Origin: Candidatus Amesbacteria bacterium RBG_19FT_COMBO_48_16
Lineage (GTDB): Bacteria > Patescibacteriota > Microgenomatia > CAZETR01 > Amesbacteraceae
Reading direction: 5' to 3'
NCBI GenBank assembly: GCA_001775555.1
Contig: MEXE01000017.1
Coordinates: forward strand, 5,699 to 41,252
Length of the DNA: 35,554 bases
Shown here: piece after piece, positions 1 to 8,659 of the stretch
Numbering within the stretch: the first letter of the stretch is position 1
Layout: every line of letters starts with the position of its first letter
Made by a program: the position numbers and the translations under genes
Notes under the pieces: generated by a model
What the model was told of the DNA's origin: nothing
Databases searched by the model: none
The model's input: only the letters and a program-made list of their open reading frames with translations

Positions 1-39
1 GATGCTATAGGTCTTTTATACAAACCTATAGATATTTAA
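1..39 (+). CDS. 3' end of an upstream gene (partial)
   Basis: Frame 1 from the window edge is open for twelve codons (DAIGLLYKPIDI) and ends at a TAA at 37-39, two bases before the next ATG. This spacing matches the tight packing of the following genes, so it is probably the C-terminus of an upstream operon member. Too short to identify. An inverted repeat (CTATAGGT at 5-12, ACCTATAG at 24-31) lies inside it and could be fortuitous. Confidence 0.4.
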   Translation, partial: DAIGLLYKPIDI

Positions 40-41
40 GT

Positions 42-1124
42 ATGTCTAGTTACAAGTTGGAAACATTTAAAGTTGGCACTGTTCATAATCCAATTGGAAA
101 AAGCTTGGGATTAATCCAAAAACAATATGAATTAGTAACCATTCAATTTCCTTTCAGGCTAGGTGCAATGACCTTGGATGCTTCAAGAATTGCTCCCAAC
201 AATAGTTTAGTTTTTGAAGCTGGTCAAATAAGTTTTTCGGTAGACATATGCAAAGTAATTGTGGTTAAGGTTAGGGATGATGAGAAAATAGTAATTTCGA
301 AAAGGACATCAAGACCAAGCTTGGTTACACACACTGTCAAGATTATGCAAGCAGCCTTAAATGTAAAAAATGGTTTTGATGTTGATATTGATGATAAATT
401 GGATCTTCGTCACACTGGTTTGGGATCAAGTGGGTCAATTATTGCCGGAACAGCAGCAGCTATAAATGAAATATACGGAAAACCGATAAACAACTTAGAT
501 CTCGCGCAATATTGTATTCACAATTACGGTGAAGAAATAGAAGGAGAATCAGAAACACTTGCGGTTGTGCAAAGTGTTGGAGGTTCATCGATATGTGGAT
601 TTATAGATGGAGGACTGGTTATTGTAACTGGTAAGGCAACCCCAATTTTTTCATGTAATTTAGATCAGAAATTAGTGGTTTCTATTGGTATACCAAAAGA
701 TTATGTTCCAAGAGATGCTAAGGCAATGATGCAAGCGGAATTGGAAAACATGGAAGGATTTGAGAATACTGGTAAAAACCATGCACCTGAAATTGCATAT
801 AGGCTTGTGCATGAAGTATTACCAGGATTAGTTAACGGTGACCTAAAACCTTGTAAGAAGCTCATTTTTGATTATAGATGGGATATGGGTAGCATTAAGA
901 GTTGCTCGTTTGTTTATCCGAGAATGATCGAGATAGCTGAAAATTTACGAGATTTTAAGGATGACGAAAGAATACAGATTATTGCACCATCATCGGTTGG
1001 TCCTGCATTTTTTGCTTTGAGTTATTGTTCGGATTACGTTAAAGATCGGTTTAACAAGCTAGGATTAAAAACAATTGAAGCCAAAATTCACAATTCAAGT
1101 TATACCCGAGTTAATTATTTATAA
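42..1124 (+). CDS. GHMP-superfamily kinase
   Basis: Seen: a glycine/serine-rich loop HTGLGSSGSIIAGTAAAIN around residues 124-142, which corresponds to GHMP motif 2 (the ATP phosphate-binding loop), and a late SSVGPAFFAL segment near residue 317-326 resembling motif 3. Length of 360 aa fits the superfamily. Family knowledge: GHMP kinases phosphorylate small alcohols, sugars or isoprenoid intermediates; beta-RFAP synthases and archaeal pantoate kinases share this fold. The exact substrate cannot be read from sequence. It starts a run of same-strand genes (kinase, glycosyltransferase, kinase, CYTH), which suggests a sugar or cofactor decoration pathway. No clear Shine-Dalgarno is seen before the ATG. 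The gene is AT-rich compared with genes after 8.6 kb. Confidence 0.75.
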   Translation: MSSYKLETFKVGTVHNPIGKSLGLIQKQYELVTIQFPFRLGAMTLDASRIAPNNSLVFEAGQISFSVDICKVIVVKVRDDEKIVISKRTSRPSLVTHTVKIMQAALNVKNGFDVDIDDKLDLRHTGLGSSGSIIAGTAAAINEIYGKPINNLDLAQYCIHNYGEEIEGESETLAVVQSVGGSSICGFIDGGLVIVTGKATPIFSCNLDQKLVVSIGIPKDYVPRDAKAMMQAELENMEGFENTGKNHAPEIAYRLVHEVLPGLVNGDLKPCKKLIFDYRWDMGSIKSCSFVYPRMIEIAENLRDFKDDERIQIIAPSSVGPAFFALSYCSDYVKDRFNKLGLKTIEAKIHNSSYTRVNYL

Positions 1125-1139
1125 AGTTTTATTATTGCA

Positions 1140-1784
1140 ATGATATTTTTTGTTGGTCAGCATGGCTCTGGTAAAAATACTGTCGCGGAGATTCTTCAAA
1201 AGGATTTTAGAATTCTTCATGTAGATATAAGCTTGGCATTAAATGAAGATAAGGCTATTAAAGCTCCAGCAATGAATACTTCAGAATGGGTTAACCATGT
1301 TGTAACTACACACGGTCTGGGGTATTTTGCGGAAGTAGCAAAAGACGCCACCTTAGTGATTACAGAAAAATCGATTAGGCAAGAACAGCGGAATGAAGAA
1401 ATTATTTTTACCGGATGCAGAAGTCCAGATATCATGTATCCGATTAGAGACATGGTGGTTTCAAGACCAGATATATTTTCTGAACACCTTAACTCTCTCA
1501 GGGTAGTAAGAATTTTTGCTCCAAGGGAAATACTAGTCAAAAGAATACTTCAACGAGATTTTGGCGTGTCTATGCAGACAATTGATAATATGCTGGCTGG
1601 GGATATGAAACACGGACTCGATAAATTATTTGATATAGCAGACACTACAATTATAAACACGGGGAGTCTTGCAGATCTAAGAAATTCAGTTCATATAATG
1701 GCTGAAAATAACTTTGGACTAAAACTAAAACCAATAATTGATTACGAAAATAGAGAAGGCCACCGCGTTTTAAAAGAAAGATAA
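1140..1784 (+). CDS. P-loop NMP-kinase-like / dephospho-CoA-kinase-like protein
   Basis: Seen: the protein opens with a Walker A loop, FFVGQHGSGKNT at residues 3-14, in the position typical of adenylate-kinase and dephospho-CoA-kinase-like enzymes; the usual GKS/T-T is GKNT here. A FTGCRSPDIMY segment near residue 97 resembles the strand carrying the DG-x-R motif of such kinases, and an arginine-rich lid (RIFAPREILVKRILQRD) follows. Family inference: phosphoryl transfer to a nucleotide or small cofactor. Starts 15 nt after the GHMP kinase and ends one nt before the glycosyltransferase ATG, so the three are almost certainly cotranscribed. Substrate unknown. Confidence 0.65.
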   Translation: MIFFVGQHGSGKNTVAEILQKDFRILHVDISLALNEDKAIKAPAMNTSEWVNHVVTTHGLGYFAEVAKDATLVITEKSIRQEQRNEEIIFTGCRSPDIMYPIRDMVVSRPDIFSEHLNSLRVVRIFAPREILVKRILQRDFGVSMQTIDNMLAGDMKHGLDKLFDIADTTIINTGSLADLRNSVHIMAENNFGLKLKPIIDYENREGHRVLKER

Positions 1785-1785
1785 T

Positions 1786-3072
1786 ATGAAAAAATTATCA
1801 GTATTTATTGCTTCATTCGATGGAATTTTAACTAGACATTCTGGCGTGGGTAGTGCAACCATAGCTTATATCAGAACTATACCTGAAATAAGAAAGGCGC
1901 TTTTGTTAAACAGAAGTATAGATTTAACCTTCTATGCGCTTACAAATAAATATGATGCTAGCGCCTGGAGTCGAAACTTAGAAATTGAAAAGGAAGTGAG
2001 AGACATTTGTCATTCAACGGGAGGCAAATTATTAACTTGTCTAAATAACAGTTCAGGAGATACACATTTTGGAAATATCCAAAACTGGACTTGTGTATCT
2101 GCATCTGCGGCCACCCAAGCTGTGCAAGTGCTGGAAAATAACGAATTTGATTATTGTATTTTTATGGCTCACGATACTCCATATGCGATGGCACCAATAT
2201 ATTTAGTAAAACAGAATTTTACAAAAACAAAAATAATAGGTACCTTTACCCCACACGGAACATCTTTAATTCACGAAAAAGGAGAATACAATCTTGACCG
2301 AATTAAATGGGAAAGTGAAGCTTTTCAAGAATTTAATAAAAATTCGAACCTTTTTGTATGTCACATAAGCAATTTCATGAAAAATCATTTACATATCGAC
2401 TATGGTGTTAATCAAGAATCACTACTCCCAATGCTCAATGGTATAGATTTTAAAGAACTAATTAAATATAAAAAACAAAATATAGTTAAAATTTTTAATA
2501 AATATAATATCCCAACGAATAAACCTTTAATTGTGACTTATGGAAGAGGAGCTTCATATAAAGGTTATGATATTTTTATAGAGGCTGTAAAAAAGTTAAA
2601 GTTACCGTTCCACTATGTTTTACAAGCTGTTCCGTATAACCCAATCGACGACATTGAATTGAAATTAAAAGATGCAACCAATGGAATGAATAATATAACC
2701 ACGATATTTGAATGGTCGTTCGATTTACCCAGAATGTTACTTCAATGGGACAAAACATTTTTAACTTGCCTTCTATCAAGACGTGAACCGGGAGCATTAA
2801 TACCGGCGGAAATTAGATATAACGCAAAATCGCTTTGTCTGGTATCTGACCAAGATGGATTACCTTGCCAAGTAACAGATGGGGTTGATGGATTTATTAC
2901 AGAAATTGACTCATATGAAAAGGTCGCTGACAAAATTAAGCATATTTATCAATTACCCAAGGATAAACAGGAGTTAATAAAAAGAACAGGTCTAAATCTA
3001 ATTAAAGAAAATTACAATATGCGTAATAATTTTTCTGCTTCATTTAACAACTTAGTGAATAATCTTATATAG
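1786..3072 (+). CDS. Glycosyltransferase, GT4-like (GT-B fold)
   Basis: Seen: an N-terminal half with a GVGSATIAYIR segment (glycine-rich donor/acceptor loop seen in GT4 enzymes), a middle strand PLIVTYGRGASYKGYDIFIEAVK (near residues 245-267, the start of the second Rossmann domain, with the typical K-G-Y-D pattern), and a late SRREPGALIPAEIRYNA segment corresponding to the E-x7-E region that binds the nucleotide sugar. Length 428 aa is normal. Family role: transfer of a sugar from a nucleotide-sugar donor to an acceptor, in the cytoplasm or at the inner membrane face. Sits between two P-loop kinases with 1-nt spacings. Acceptor unknown. Confidence 0.75.
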   Translation: MKKLSVFIASFDGILTRHSGVGSATIAYIRTIPEIRKALLLNRSIDLTFYALTNKYDASAWSRNLEIEKEVRDICHSTGGKLLTCLNNSSGDTHFGNIQNWTCVSASAATQAVQVLENNEFDYCIFMAHDTPYAMAPIYLVKQNFTKTKIIGTFTPHGTSLIHEKGEYNLDRIKWESEAFQEFNKNSNLFVCHISNFMKNHLHIDYGVNQESLLPMLNGIDFKELIKYKKQNIVKIFNKYNIPTNKPLIVTYGRGASYKGYDIFIEAVKKLKLPFHYVLQAVPYNPIDDIELKLKDATNGMNNITTIFEWSFDLPRMLLQWDKTFLTCLLSRREPGALIPAEIRYNAKSLCLVSDQDGLPCQVTDGVDGFITEIDSYEKVADKIKHIYQLPKDKQELIKRTGLNLIKENYNMRNNFSASFNNLVNNLI

Positions 3073-3073
3073 C

Positions 3074-3679
3074 ATGAACACTAGTTTTAATAAAATATTA
3101 GTTGTTTTTGATGGATTACCTGGATCTGGAAAAACAACCACGGTGGATTGGCTAAGTAGTGAATACCACGGATTGGCAATACCAGAAGTTCCTGAACACA
3201 ACCTATCAAAACCATTTACCGAAGAGTATTTTATCAATTGTGAAGAAATAAAGATAGGCAGATTTATTAATTCAAAACATGAGTTTAACTTTATGGATAG
3301 AAGTCCCATTTCAATTGTGGCTCATGACTATGGTTGCTTTAAACTTGGATATGAAAATGATAATTATCAACTAAATAAATGGTTTCAAACCCAAATTACC
3401 AAAATCAATTTAAAGAACACACTCTTTGTTTATCCTAGAATTTCAAATGTAAAATTATGCAACCTAAGAAAGTGGGGAGAAAATCTTGAAAAGCTACCCA
3501 AGGAATTTAAAACTATTCAAGGAGCAAGATTGTGGACTGAGGATAAATTTTTGGAGATAGTGAAAGTCTTCTATGACGACTTTTATGGTAATATTAGAAA
3601 TAAATTAGTTATTGACTGTGATATGATTTCACTAGAAAAGATGTTTAGTTTAATAAAGCACAAAATCGATTCAACATGA
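3074..3679 (+). CDS. P-loop deoxynucleoside/thymidylate kinase-like protein
   Basis: Seen: Walker A motif in VVFDGLPGSGKTTT (residues 9-22) and an FMDRSPISIVAHDYG segment (near 74-88) that matches the DR(S/Y) catalytic and substrate-binding motif of deoxynucleoside kinase and thymidylate-kinase families. Length 201 aa is family-like. The lid arginines are not obvious. Probable role: phosphorylation of a nucleoside or nucleotide. Starts 1 nt after the glycosyltransferase stop and overlaps the next gene by 4 nt, so translation is probably coupled. Substrate specificity cannot be assigned. Confidence 0.65.
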   Translation: MNTSFNKILVVFDGLPGSGKTTTVDWLSSEYHGLAIPEVPEHNLSKPFTEEYFINCEEIKIGRFINSKHEFNFMDRSPISIVAHDYGCFKLGYENDNYQLNKWFQTQITKINLKNTLFVYPRISNVKLCNLRKWGENLEKLPKEFKTIQGARLWTEDKFLEIVKVFYDDFYGNIRNKLVIDCDMISLEKMFSLIKHKIDST

Positions 3680-4158
3680 CTGAAAAAGAAGTAAGCTACA
3701 AAATATTAAGGTTTAATAAATTACTCTCGTTTCTCAAGGATATTTCCGGAAATGTTTACAAGACAAACAATATTACATTCCAATATTTTGAAAGTGATTT
3801 GGTGCCTCATTTTTACGCCAGATTGGAAAATATAGTTGATTTAGACACCAAGTCAGAGAAAAAGCTTTTAACTTTCAAGTATGGTTTTAAGACCGTTGGG
3901 GGTGTAAATATCAGGAAGGAGAAGACCACACCCATCAGTGACCCAAAATTCTATATAGAATTGTTCAAGTTCTTAGGATTAAAAAGAAAGGGTTCAAAAC
4001 ACAAGCTCCAGTATAGATTTAATATTGCTAAGGTAGATATTACGGTAAATAAGTGGAAAGAAATGTCACCAAGGATAGAAGTAGAGGCTAATTCAGTAAA
4101 AAATATAAAATCCTTTGTAAACCAGATAAAAGACTTTGTAGAATTGGAAAATAAATAA
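3676..4158 (+). CDS. CYTH-domain-like protein (class IV adenylyl cyclase / thiamine triphosphatase fold)
   Basis: Seen: alternating charged strands typical of the CYTH tunnel: FYARLE (near 46-51), LLTFKYGFK (64-72), VNIRKEKTTPISDPKFYIELFKFLGLK, then a Y-R-F strand, VDITVNKW and PRIEVEA near the C-terminus. The order E/K-rich strand, helix with F-x-x-LG, R-F strand, P-R-x-E-x-E matches CYTH proteins such as CyaB. Family role: hydrolysis or cyclization of triphosphate-bearing substrates using Mg/Mn bound by the acidic residues. The classical N-terminal ExExK is degenerate (EKEVSYK). ATG overlaps the previous stop (ATGA). Convergent with the HD gene only 5 nt away; no terminator is visible between them. 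Confidence 0.55.
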   Translation: MTEKEVSYKILRFNKLLSFLKDISGNVYKTNNITFQYFESDLVPHFYARLENIVDLDTKSEKKLLTFKYGFKTVGGVNIRKEKTTPISDPKFYIELFKFLGLKRKGSKHKLQYRFNIAKVDITVNKWKEMSPRIEVEANSVKNIKSFVNQIKDFVELENK

Positions 4159-4163
4159 AATAA

Positions 4164-4733
4164 TTAGTCCTTTTTAGAAGTCCTTAATAATAAATCACCT
4201 AAAACTGGACTAATCTGAGATATTGTCTTCTCCTGTAAGTTTTTCTTATCAATATCAATTGGTAATTTATCAGCTTCATCTTTACCGGTTAATGACAATT
4301 GAAACCTAGGTGCAATTTTATCTAAAGCCCAAACAAACCGAGATTCTTCAGAAACTCTTTCTTCATACTCCTCCCACAGTGTGATCAATTCTTCAGAAAT
4401 TGAAGTTGGCAGTAAAGAAAACAACTTGTTTGCAGATTTTCTTTCACGATTTTCCTTTTGATTTTTATCCACCGCACCAACTCCATATACATCTCCGGAA
4501 TAAATTTCTACCAGGTCGTGAACCAAAGCAATTTTTATGGATTTAAGAAGATCAAATTTTTTCTCGTATAAATAACTATACATCCAAACAAACATGACAA
4601 GATGCCAAGTATGTTCGGCATCACTCTCTCTTCTGCCGCCGCTTTTTATAACAGACAATCTTTTTATTGATTTAAAGTCATTAATTACTTTTAAAAACTC
4701 GTAAATCTGATCCGAAGTATGTAATTTATTCAT
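4164..4733 (-). CDS. HD-domain phosphohydrolase (YfbR-like 5'-nucleotidase family)
   Basis: Seen: RRESDAEHTWHL (residues 34-45) followed by ALVHDLVEIYSGD (69-81), i.e. the H41...H72-D73...E76 constellation of YfbR/YGK1-type HD hydrolases, and a distal ALDKIAP segment supplying the last Asp. Length 189 aa matches. Family role: metal-dependent dephosphorylation of deoxynucleoside 5'-monophosphates. Its ATG lies 3 nt after the sulfotransferase stop, so it is the second gene of that minus-strand pair. Together with the kinases at 1140 and 3074 it suggests nucleotide handling in this island, but a non-nucleotide substrate is possible. Confidence 0.75.
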   Translation of the reverse strand: MNKLHTSDQIYEFLKVINDFKSIKRLSVIKSGGRRESDAEHTWHLVMFVWMYSYLYEKKFDLLKSIKIALVHDLVEIYSGDVYGVGAVDKNQKENRERKSANKLFSLLPTSISEELITLWEEYEERVSEESRFVWALDKIAPRFQLSLTGKDEADKLPIDIDKKNLQEKTISQISPVLGDLLLRTSKKD

Positions 4734-4736
4734 TAT

Positions 4737-6089
4737 TCAATCTAGATCAACTTTTGTTTCAGAATCAATAAGATGGAGCACTTCAATAAGTTCATCTTTA
4801 TAATAACTCATTTTATTAACATAATTAATATCGCTAAGCAAGCCCATCTTGATAATAGATGAAAAGATTGGATCTATGTCTTGAATTCTAACAGAGAACT
4901 CTTTTGAATCCATTAACGTGTTTTTTGGTAAAATTCCCGCTGATATGTATTTTGAACCCAACTTTGGCGAGACACTCAGAGAAAAGCGCGTACTAAAGAT
5001 ATCTTTATCTCCTCTGATTCTATTAGGATTACCAGAAAGTGAAAAATATACAGGAAGGTCCGTCTCTTTTAGACATTCTTTAGCTAATGGGGGAAAATCA
5101 TTAAGCCTAGGGCAAATTTCAACGGGAGGCTGGATCCCTCTACTATTTGCTAGATTTTTATGCCAAATTATGTTTTGTGGTTTCATTTGATCTTCATCAA
5201 GTTGTATTTTCCCTTCTTTCCAATGAATCATACTCGTTGCGAACTTTATTCCCAATCTGTCGCAAATGCGATGAATAATTGTTTCAGGACAAAGTCTCAA
5301 TTCAGTGCTGTCAACAATTAAATATGGCAATCGTTGAGTATCGAGGTATTCAACCTCTGTATGGAGAGATTTCCAATCAGACGCTTCAGATGTAAAGTTT
5401 TGTCGGCTAAAGCTCAATATTTCTCCAAGAGTGGAATATTCTTGCACCCAAGCTGTTTCCTTTATAAAGATATCCCAATCGGTATATCCTTTACGTCTTG
5501 CATAATAATTTAGCAATTGATGTTGCAGATCAAGATTTGGTTGATCCAACGGAATAGAACTTACATTTTTAATTCCCTCACCTTCCAATAGTTGAATAAC
5601 CTTTTGATCACTTGAAACCTTAGAAAGGTTCCATTGTTCGACTTTTGTATCCCTTGCTATCATGTCTAGGATATATTTTTGGGTTGACACCTTGGCCTTA
5701 ATTGGAATTGACTGAATAATTTTATTGATTCTTGATTCCATGGAAAGCAAAGGATTACGGATTAGGAATAATATCGGTTCTGTCACAAGTGAGAACAGTC
5801 TTTTGTATTCTTCATTTGTGTTAAGCCAATATGACATTTCTTTGACAACAACCTTGTTTTTATTGTTACTATCACTTTCCAAACTATCTAAAATACCTTT
5901 GTAACCCAAATCAGACTCAAATCCGTCTTGGACTGGACGCATAAATGGTTCATTAACTTTAAAGTTCACGGAAGGACTCATTGCCAGTGAGGATTCTAAT
6001 AGTGTGGAACCAGTTCTAGGAGGAGCTATTATCATTAACAATTCAAGGTTTCCAGAATCAACCAACTGTTTAACTTTTTCGAAATACAT
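4737..6089 (-). CDS. Sulfotransferase-family protein (PAPS-dependent type)
   Basis: Seen: the 5'-phosphosulfate loop analogue IIAPPRTGSTLLESSLAMSP at residues 20-39, in which PRTGSTLL is diagnostic for sulfotransferases, and a later LIVDSTELRLCPETIIHRICDRLGI segment that resembles the conserved region preceding the 3'-phosphate site. At 450 aa it is longer than single-domain members (about 250-320 aa); the C-terminal 100 residues look unassigned. Family role: transfer of a sulfuryl group from PAPS to a hydroxyl or amine of a glycan or small molecule. PAPS synthesis genes are not in the window. It is divergent from the carbamoyltransferase, with a 124-bp shared upstream region. Confidence 0.75.
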   Translation of the reverse strand: MYFEKVKQLVDSGNLELLMIIAPPRTGSTLLESSLAMSPSVNFKVNEPFMRPVQDGFESDLGYKGILDSLESDSNNKNKVVVKEMSYWLNTNEEYKRLFSLVTEPILFLIRNPLLSMESRINKIIQSIPIKAKVSTQKYILDMIARDTKVEQWNLSKVSSDQKVIQLLEGEGIKNVSSIPLDQPNLDLQHQLLNYYARRKGYTDWDIFIKETAWVQEYSTLGEILSFSRQNFTSEASDWKSLHTEVEYLDTQRLPYLIVDSTELRLCPETIIHRICDRLGIKFATSMIHWKEGKIQLDEDQMKPQNIIWHKNLANSRGIQPPVEICPRLNDFPPLAKECLKETDLPVYFSLSGNPNRIRGDKDIFSTRFSLSVSPKLGSKYISAGILPKNTLMDSKEFSVRIQDIDPIFSSIIKMGLLSDINYVNKMSYYKDELIEVLHLIDSETKVDLD

Positions 6090-6213
6090 AAATCCTTTAC
6101 ATTATTATCTTAGACTTATAGTATATCACATTTTGGTATAAAGACATCGTGGCTCAAGTATAAAAAACGAAAAAATGTAGACTAAGATGGTAAAATAGCC
6201 ATATTCTCTGAGC
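6090..6213. promoter_or_regulatory. Divergent upstream region between sulfotransferase and carbamoyltransferase
   Basis: AT-rich 124-bp gap between divergent genes. On the minus strand a TATACT hexamer (plus-strand 6119-6124) lies upstream of the sulfotransferase. On the plus strand TAAAAT at 6190-6195 precedes the carbamoyltransferase by 18 nt. No good -35 partners are evident, so these are candidates only. Confidence 0.35.
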
Positions 6214-7881
6214 ATGACCGAAAAATTGTTGTCTGGTAAGCAAATCGCTTTAGAAACCCATAATTCTTCAAGACATGATGGAGGGGTTGCTCTCTATTTA
6301 CCAGATCAAGACAAAGTGGTGGCTATTCAAGCCGAACGCATAGATAGAAAAAAACATAGCGGAGATTCAAACGCTGCTTATCAATATGCAAAATCGCTTT
6401 ATGAATCTCAGGGTTACATATTTGGTACTGAGACAGATAAATTCGACCCCAACCTTCAAAAGGAACAACCTATCCATCATCATTTAGCTCATGCAGCCAG
6501 TGCTTTTTACCCATCTGGATTTGAATCGGCAGCCGTATTGGTGGTTGACGGTCAGGGAGCATATAAAGACGGAGCTTATAACTCCACTACCATATGGAAA
6601 GGCAGTGATCGACAGTTAGAACTGGTTGAAATGAATCCTGAACCAGATTTTTCTACACAATCAATTGGTCAATTTTATTCGGCTATAACTTACTTTTTAG
6701 GTTTAGGATATCTTGAAGAGGGTAAAACCATGGGTTTGGCTCCATATGGTAAAAGTTCTGACACGTATCGTTGGTTAAAACAATATGTAAAAACCTCATC
6801 TGATGGAAGTTATGAAATAGTTCCTGGTTTTACAAAAGCTTTATTTTGGGCTTCAAGTATGAACCGTACCGCTTGGGGTGAAAAAACACTACTAGAAAGC
6901 CGAATGTTAGATGAAGTTAATGGTTATTTGGGGGAATCGAGAAAAAAGGAAGAGCCTTTGACTCAGAAATTTATTGATTTGGCATGGGCAAGTCAGGCCG
7001 TGTTTGAAGATGTCATTGTAGGGCTTGTAGGAAGAGCTAAGGCATTAACTGGAGAAGATCATCTTTGTATGAGTGGCGGAGTCGCTTTAAACAGCGTAGC
7101 TAATATGAAAGTTGTGGAAGCCGGAGTATTCAGCAAAATTTTCTTTCAGGCTGCTGCTGGAGATGAAGGTCAGGCCTTGGGAAAGCTTATGTATAGATTA
7201 CATTCTGAGTATCAATTGCCCAGAACATTTACAATGAAAAATGCATATTTAGGTCCTGAATATGAGAATCAAATGACGGTGGATGCACTCAATAGACATA
7301 AGGATAGCTTACAGTGGACAAAATTAGAGAGAGAAGACTTGTATGAAAAAACTGCAACATCAATTTCTGAAGGTAAAATTATTGGATGGTTCCAAGGCAG
7401 ATCCGAAATTGGACCGAGAGCACTTGGTAACAGAAGTATTCTTGCCGATCCTAGGCGTCCTGACATGCGAGATCATATAAACTTCAAGGTAAAACATCGT
7501 GAATGGTTTAGACCACTTGCTCCTAGTGCAATCCTAGATCGAGCAGATGAATTTTTCGATTTAAGAGCGGAAAGTCCGTTTATGATAGTTGTATGTAACG
7601 TCAAACCAGACAAGAGAGCTTTAATACCCGCAGTGACACACATTGACGGGACAGCCAGAATACAAACAGTAACCCGAGAGGAAAATGAAAAATATTATGA
7701 TGTGATAAAGAAATTTGGCGAACTTACTGGAGTTCCTTTGCTTCTCAATACCTCCTTTAATGATGCGGGAAAACCTATTGTGGAAACTCCCGAAGATGCG
7801 ATTGCTGCCTTTTTAGGCATGAATTTAGATTATCTGGTTATTGGAGATTATTTCATAAATAAAAAATCTGCTTTAATATAA
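6214..7881 (+). CDS. Carbamoyltransferase, NodU/CmcH/TobZ family
   Basis: Seen: IHHHLAHAASAFY (87-99) and VVDGQGAY (110-117), the Kae1/YrdC-like metal and ATP-binding core; GKTMGLAPYG (about 171-180); MSGGVALNSVANMK; AAAGDEGQALGKLMY; and a C-terminal domain with WFQGRSEIGPRALGNRSIL and HREWFRPLAPS, the signature of CmcH/NodU enzymes. Length 555 aa is normal and all landmark motifs are intact. Family reaction: carbamoyl phosphate plus ATP gives carbamoyl-AMP, then O-carbamoylation of a sugar or antibiotic hydroxyl. Followed 14 nt later by the racemase. Being next to a sulfotransferase it suggests a doubly decorated glycan or metabolite; the acceptor is unknown. Confidence 0.9.
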   Translation: MTEKLLSGKQIALETHNSSRHDGGVALYLPDQDKVVAIQAERIDRKKHSGDSNAAYQYAKSLYESQGYIFGTETDKFDPNLQKEQPIHHHLAHAASAFYPSGFESAAVLVVDGQGAYKDGAYNSTTIWKGSDRQLELVEMNPEPDFSTQSIGQFYSAITYFLGLGYLEEGKTMGLAPYGKSSDTYRWLKQYVKTSSDGSYEIVPGFTKALFWASSMNRTAWGEKTLLESRMLDEVNGYLGESRKKEEPLTQKFIDLAWASQAVFEDVIVGLVGRAKALTGEDHLCMSGGVALNSVANMKVVEAGVFSKIFFQAAAGDEGQALGKLMYRLHSEYQLPRTFTMKNAYLGPEYENQMTVDALNRHKDSLQWTKLEREDLYEKTATSISEGKIIGWFQGRSEIGPRALGNRSILADPRRPDMRDHINFKVKHREWFRPLAPSAILDRADEFFDLRAESPFMIVVCNVKPDKRALIPAVTHIDGTARIQTVTREENEKYYDVIKKFGELTGVPLLLNTSFNDAGKPIVETPEDAIAAFLGMNLDYLVIGDYFINKKSALI

Positions 7882-7895
7882 AATTAAAATCTGAC

Positions 7896-8588
7896 ATGAA
7901 AACATTGGGAGTTATCGGCGGACTAGGACCACAAACTACAGCGGATTTATATAGAAGAATTGGTGAGCTTGTTGATGTAAGTAAAACTGGTCAAAGACCA
8001 CATATCATCATTGATAGCATACCCATTACTACATATCTGGAAAATGAAAACATCATTCATGAAAGAGAGTTCGAGCCTGTTTTACCGTATTTAATAAATG
8101 CAGCAATAAACTTAGAAAAATCTGGCGCAGATTTTATTGTGCTTGCTTGCAATTCTTTACATATATTTACTAAAGAAATTACTGAGGCTATTAATGTGCC
8201 TTTTGTAAGTATTACTGATACTGTAGTACAAACCGTGCTTGAAAAGGGCTATAAAAAAGTAGGGCTTTTGGGAACAATAAGAACGAACTCGTCAAAAATG
8301 TATGATATACCACTCAAAAAGCAAGGTGTCGATCTTTATAAACTTGATGTCGAAAGACAGAAGGAATTAAACAAAACAATTATTAGGTTAATTAATAATA
8401 CCTATGATCAAAGTGATAGCATAATATTTCACGACGCTGTCTCTAAATTGTTTGATAATGGAGTGGAGGGTGTAATATTAGCCTGTACAGATCTTCACTT
8501 GCTAATGAATGTGACAGATAATTTTGAAATTATTGATGCGATGGAAGTACTGGCTCAACGTTCGGCGAAAATAATACAGAATGGATAG
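7896..8588 (+). CDS. Aspartate/glutamate racemase family protein
   Basis: Seen: N-terminal LGVIGGLGPQTTADLYRRI (4-22), a hallmark of the AspR/YgeA family, and the two catalytic cysteines in VLACNSLH (C85) and ILACTDLH (C197). Length 230 aa is typical. Family reaction: PLP-independent racemization by a two-base cysteine mechanism, usually of aspartate, glutamate or a related amino acid. D-amino acids feed peptidoglycan or specialized metabolites. It lies 14 nt after the carbamoyltransferase in the same direction and is the last gene of the AT-rich block. The substrate is not determined by sequence. Confidence 0.85.
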   Translation: MKTLGVIGGLGPQTTADLYRRIGELVDVSKTGQRPHIIIDSIPITTYLENENIIHEREFEPVLPYLINAAINLEKSGADFIVLACNSLHIFTKEITEAINVPFVSITDTVVQTVLEKGYKKVGLLGTIRTNSSKMYDIPLKKQGVDLYKLDVERQKELNKTIIRLINNTYDQSDSIIFHDAVSKLFDNGVEGVILACTDLHLLMNVTDNFEIIDAMEVLAQRSAKIIQNG

Positions 8589-8645
8589 ACATATGTGTGA
8601 TAGTAACAATTGTGATTAGGGAAAGATTATTAGAGATTTAGTTGA

Positions 8646-8651
8646 TAAAAT
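8646..8651 (+). promoter_or_regulatory. Candidate -10 for ychF
   Basis: TAAAAT with 8 nt to the ychF ATG at 8660. Transcription would begin at or within a nucleotide or two of the start codon. The intervening AGGAATTT could alternatively act as a weak Shine-Dalgarno on a longer transcript. Confidence 0.4.
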
Positions 8652-8659
8652 AGGAATTT

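Noticed and set aside
42-1784. Archaeal-type CoA pathway (pantoate kinase plus dephospho-CoA kinase)
   Set aside because: The GHMP loop does not match pantoate kinase closely and archaeal dephospho-CoA kinase is not a P-loop enzyme; only superfamily calls are made.
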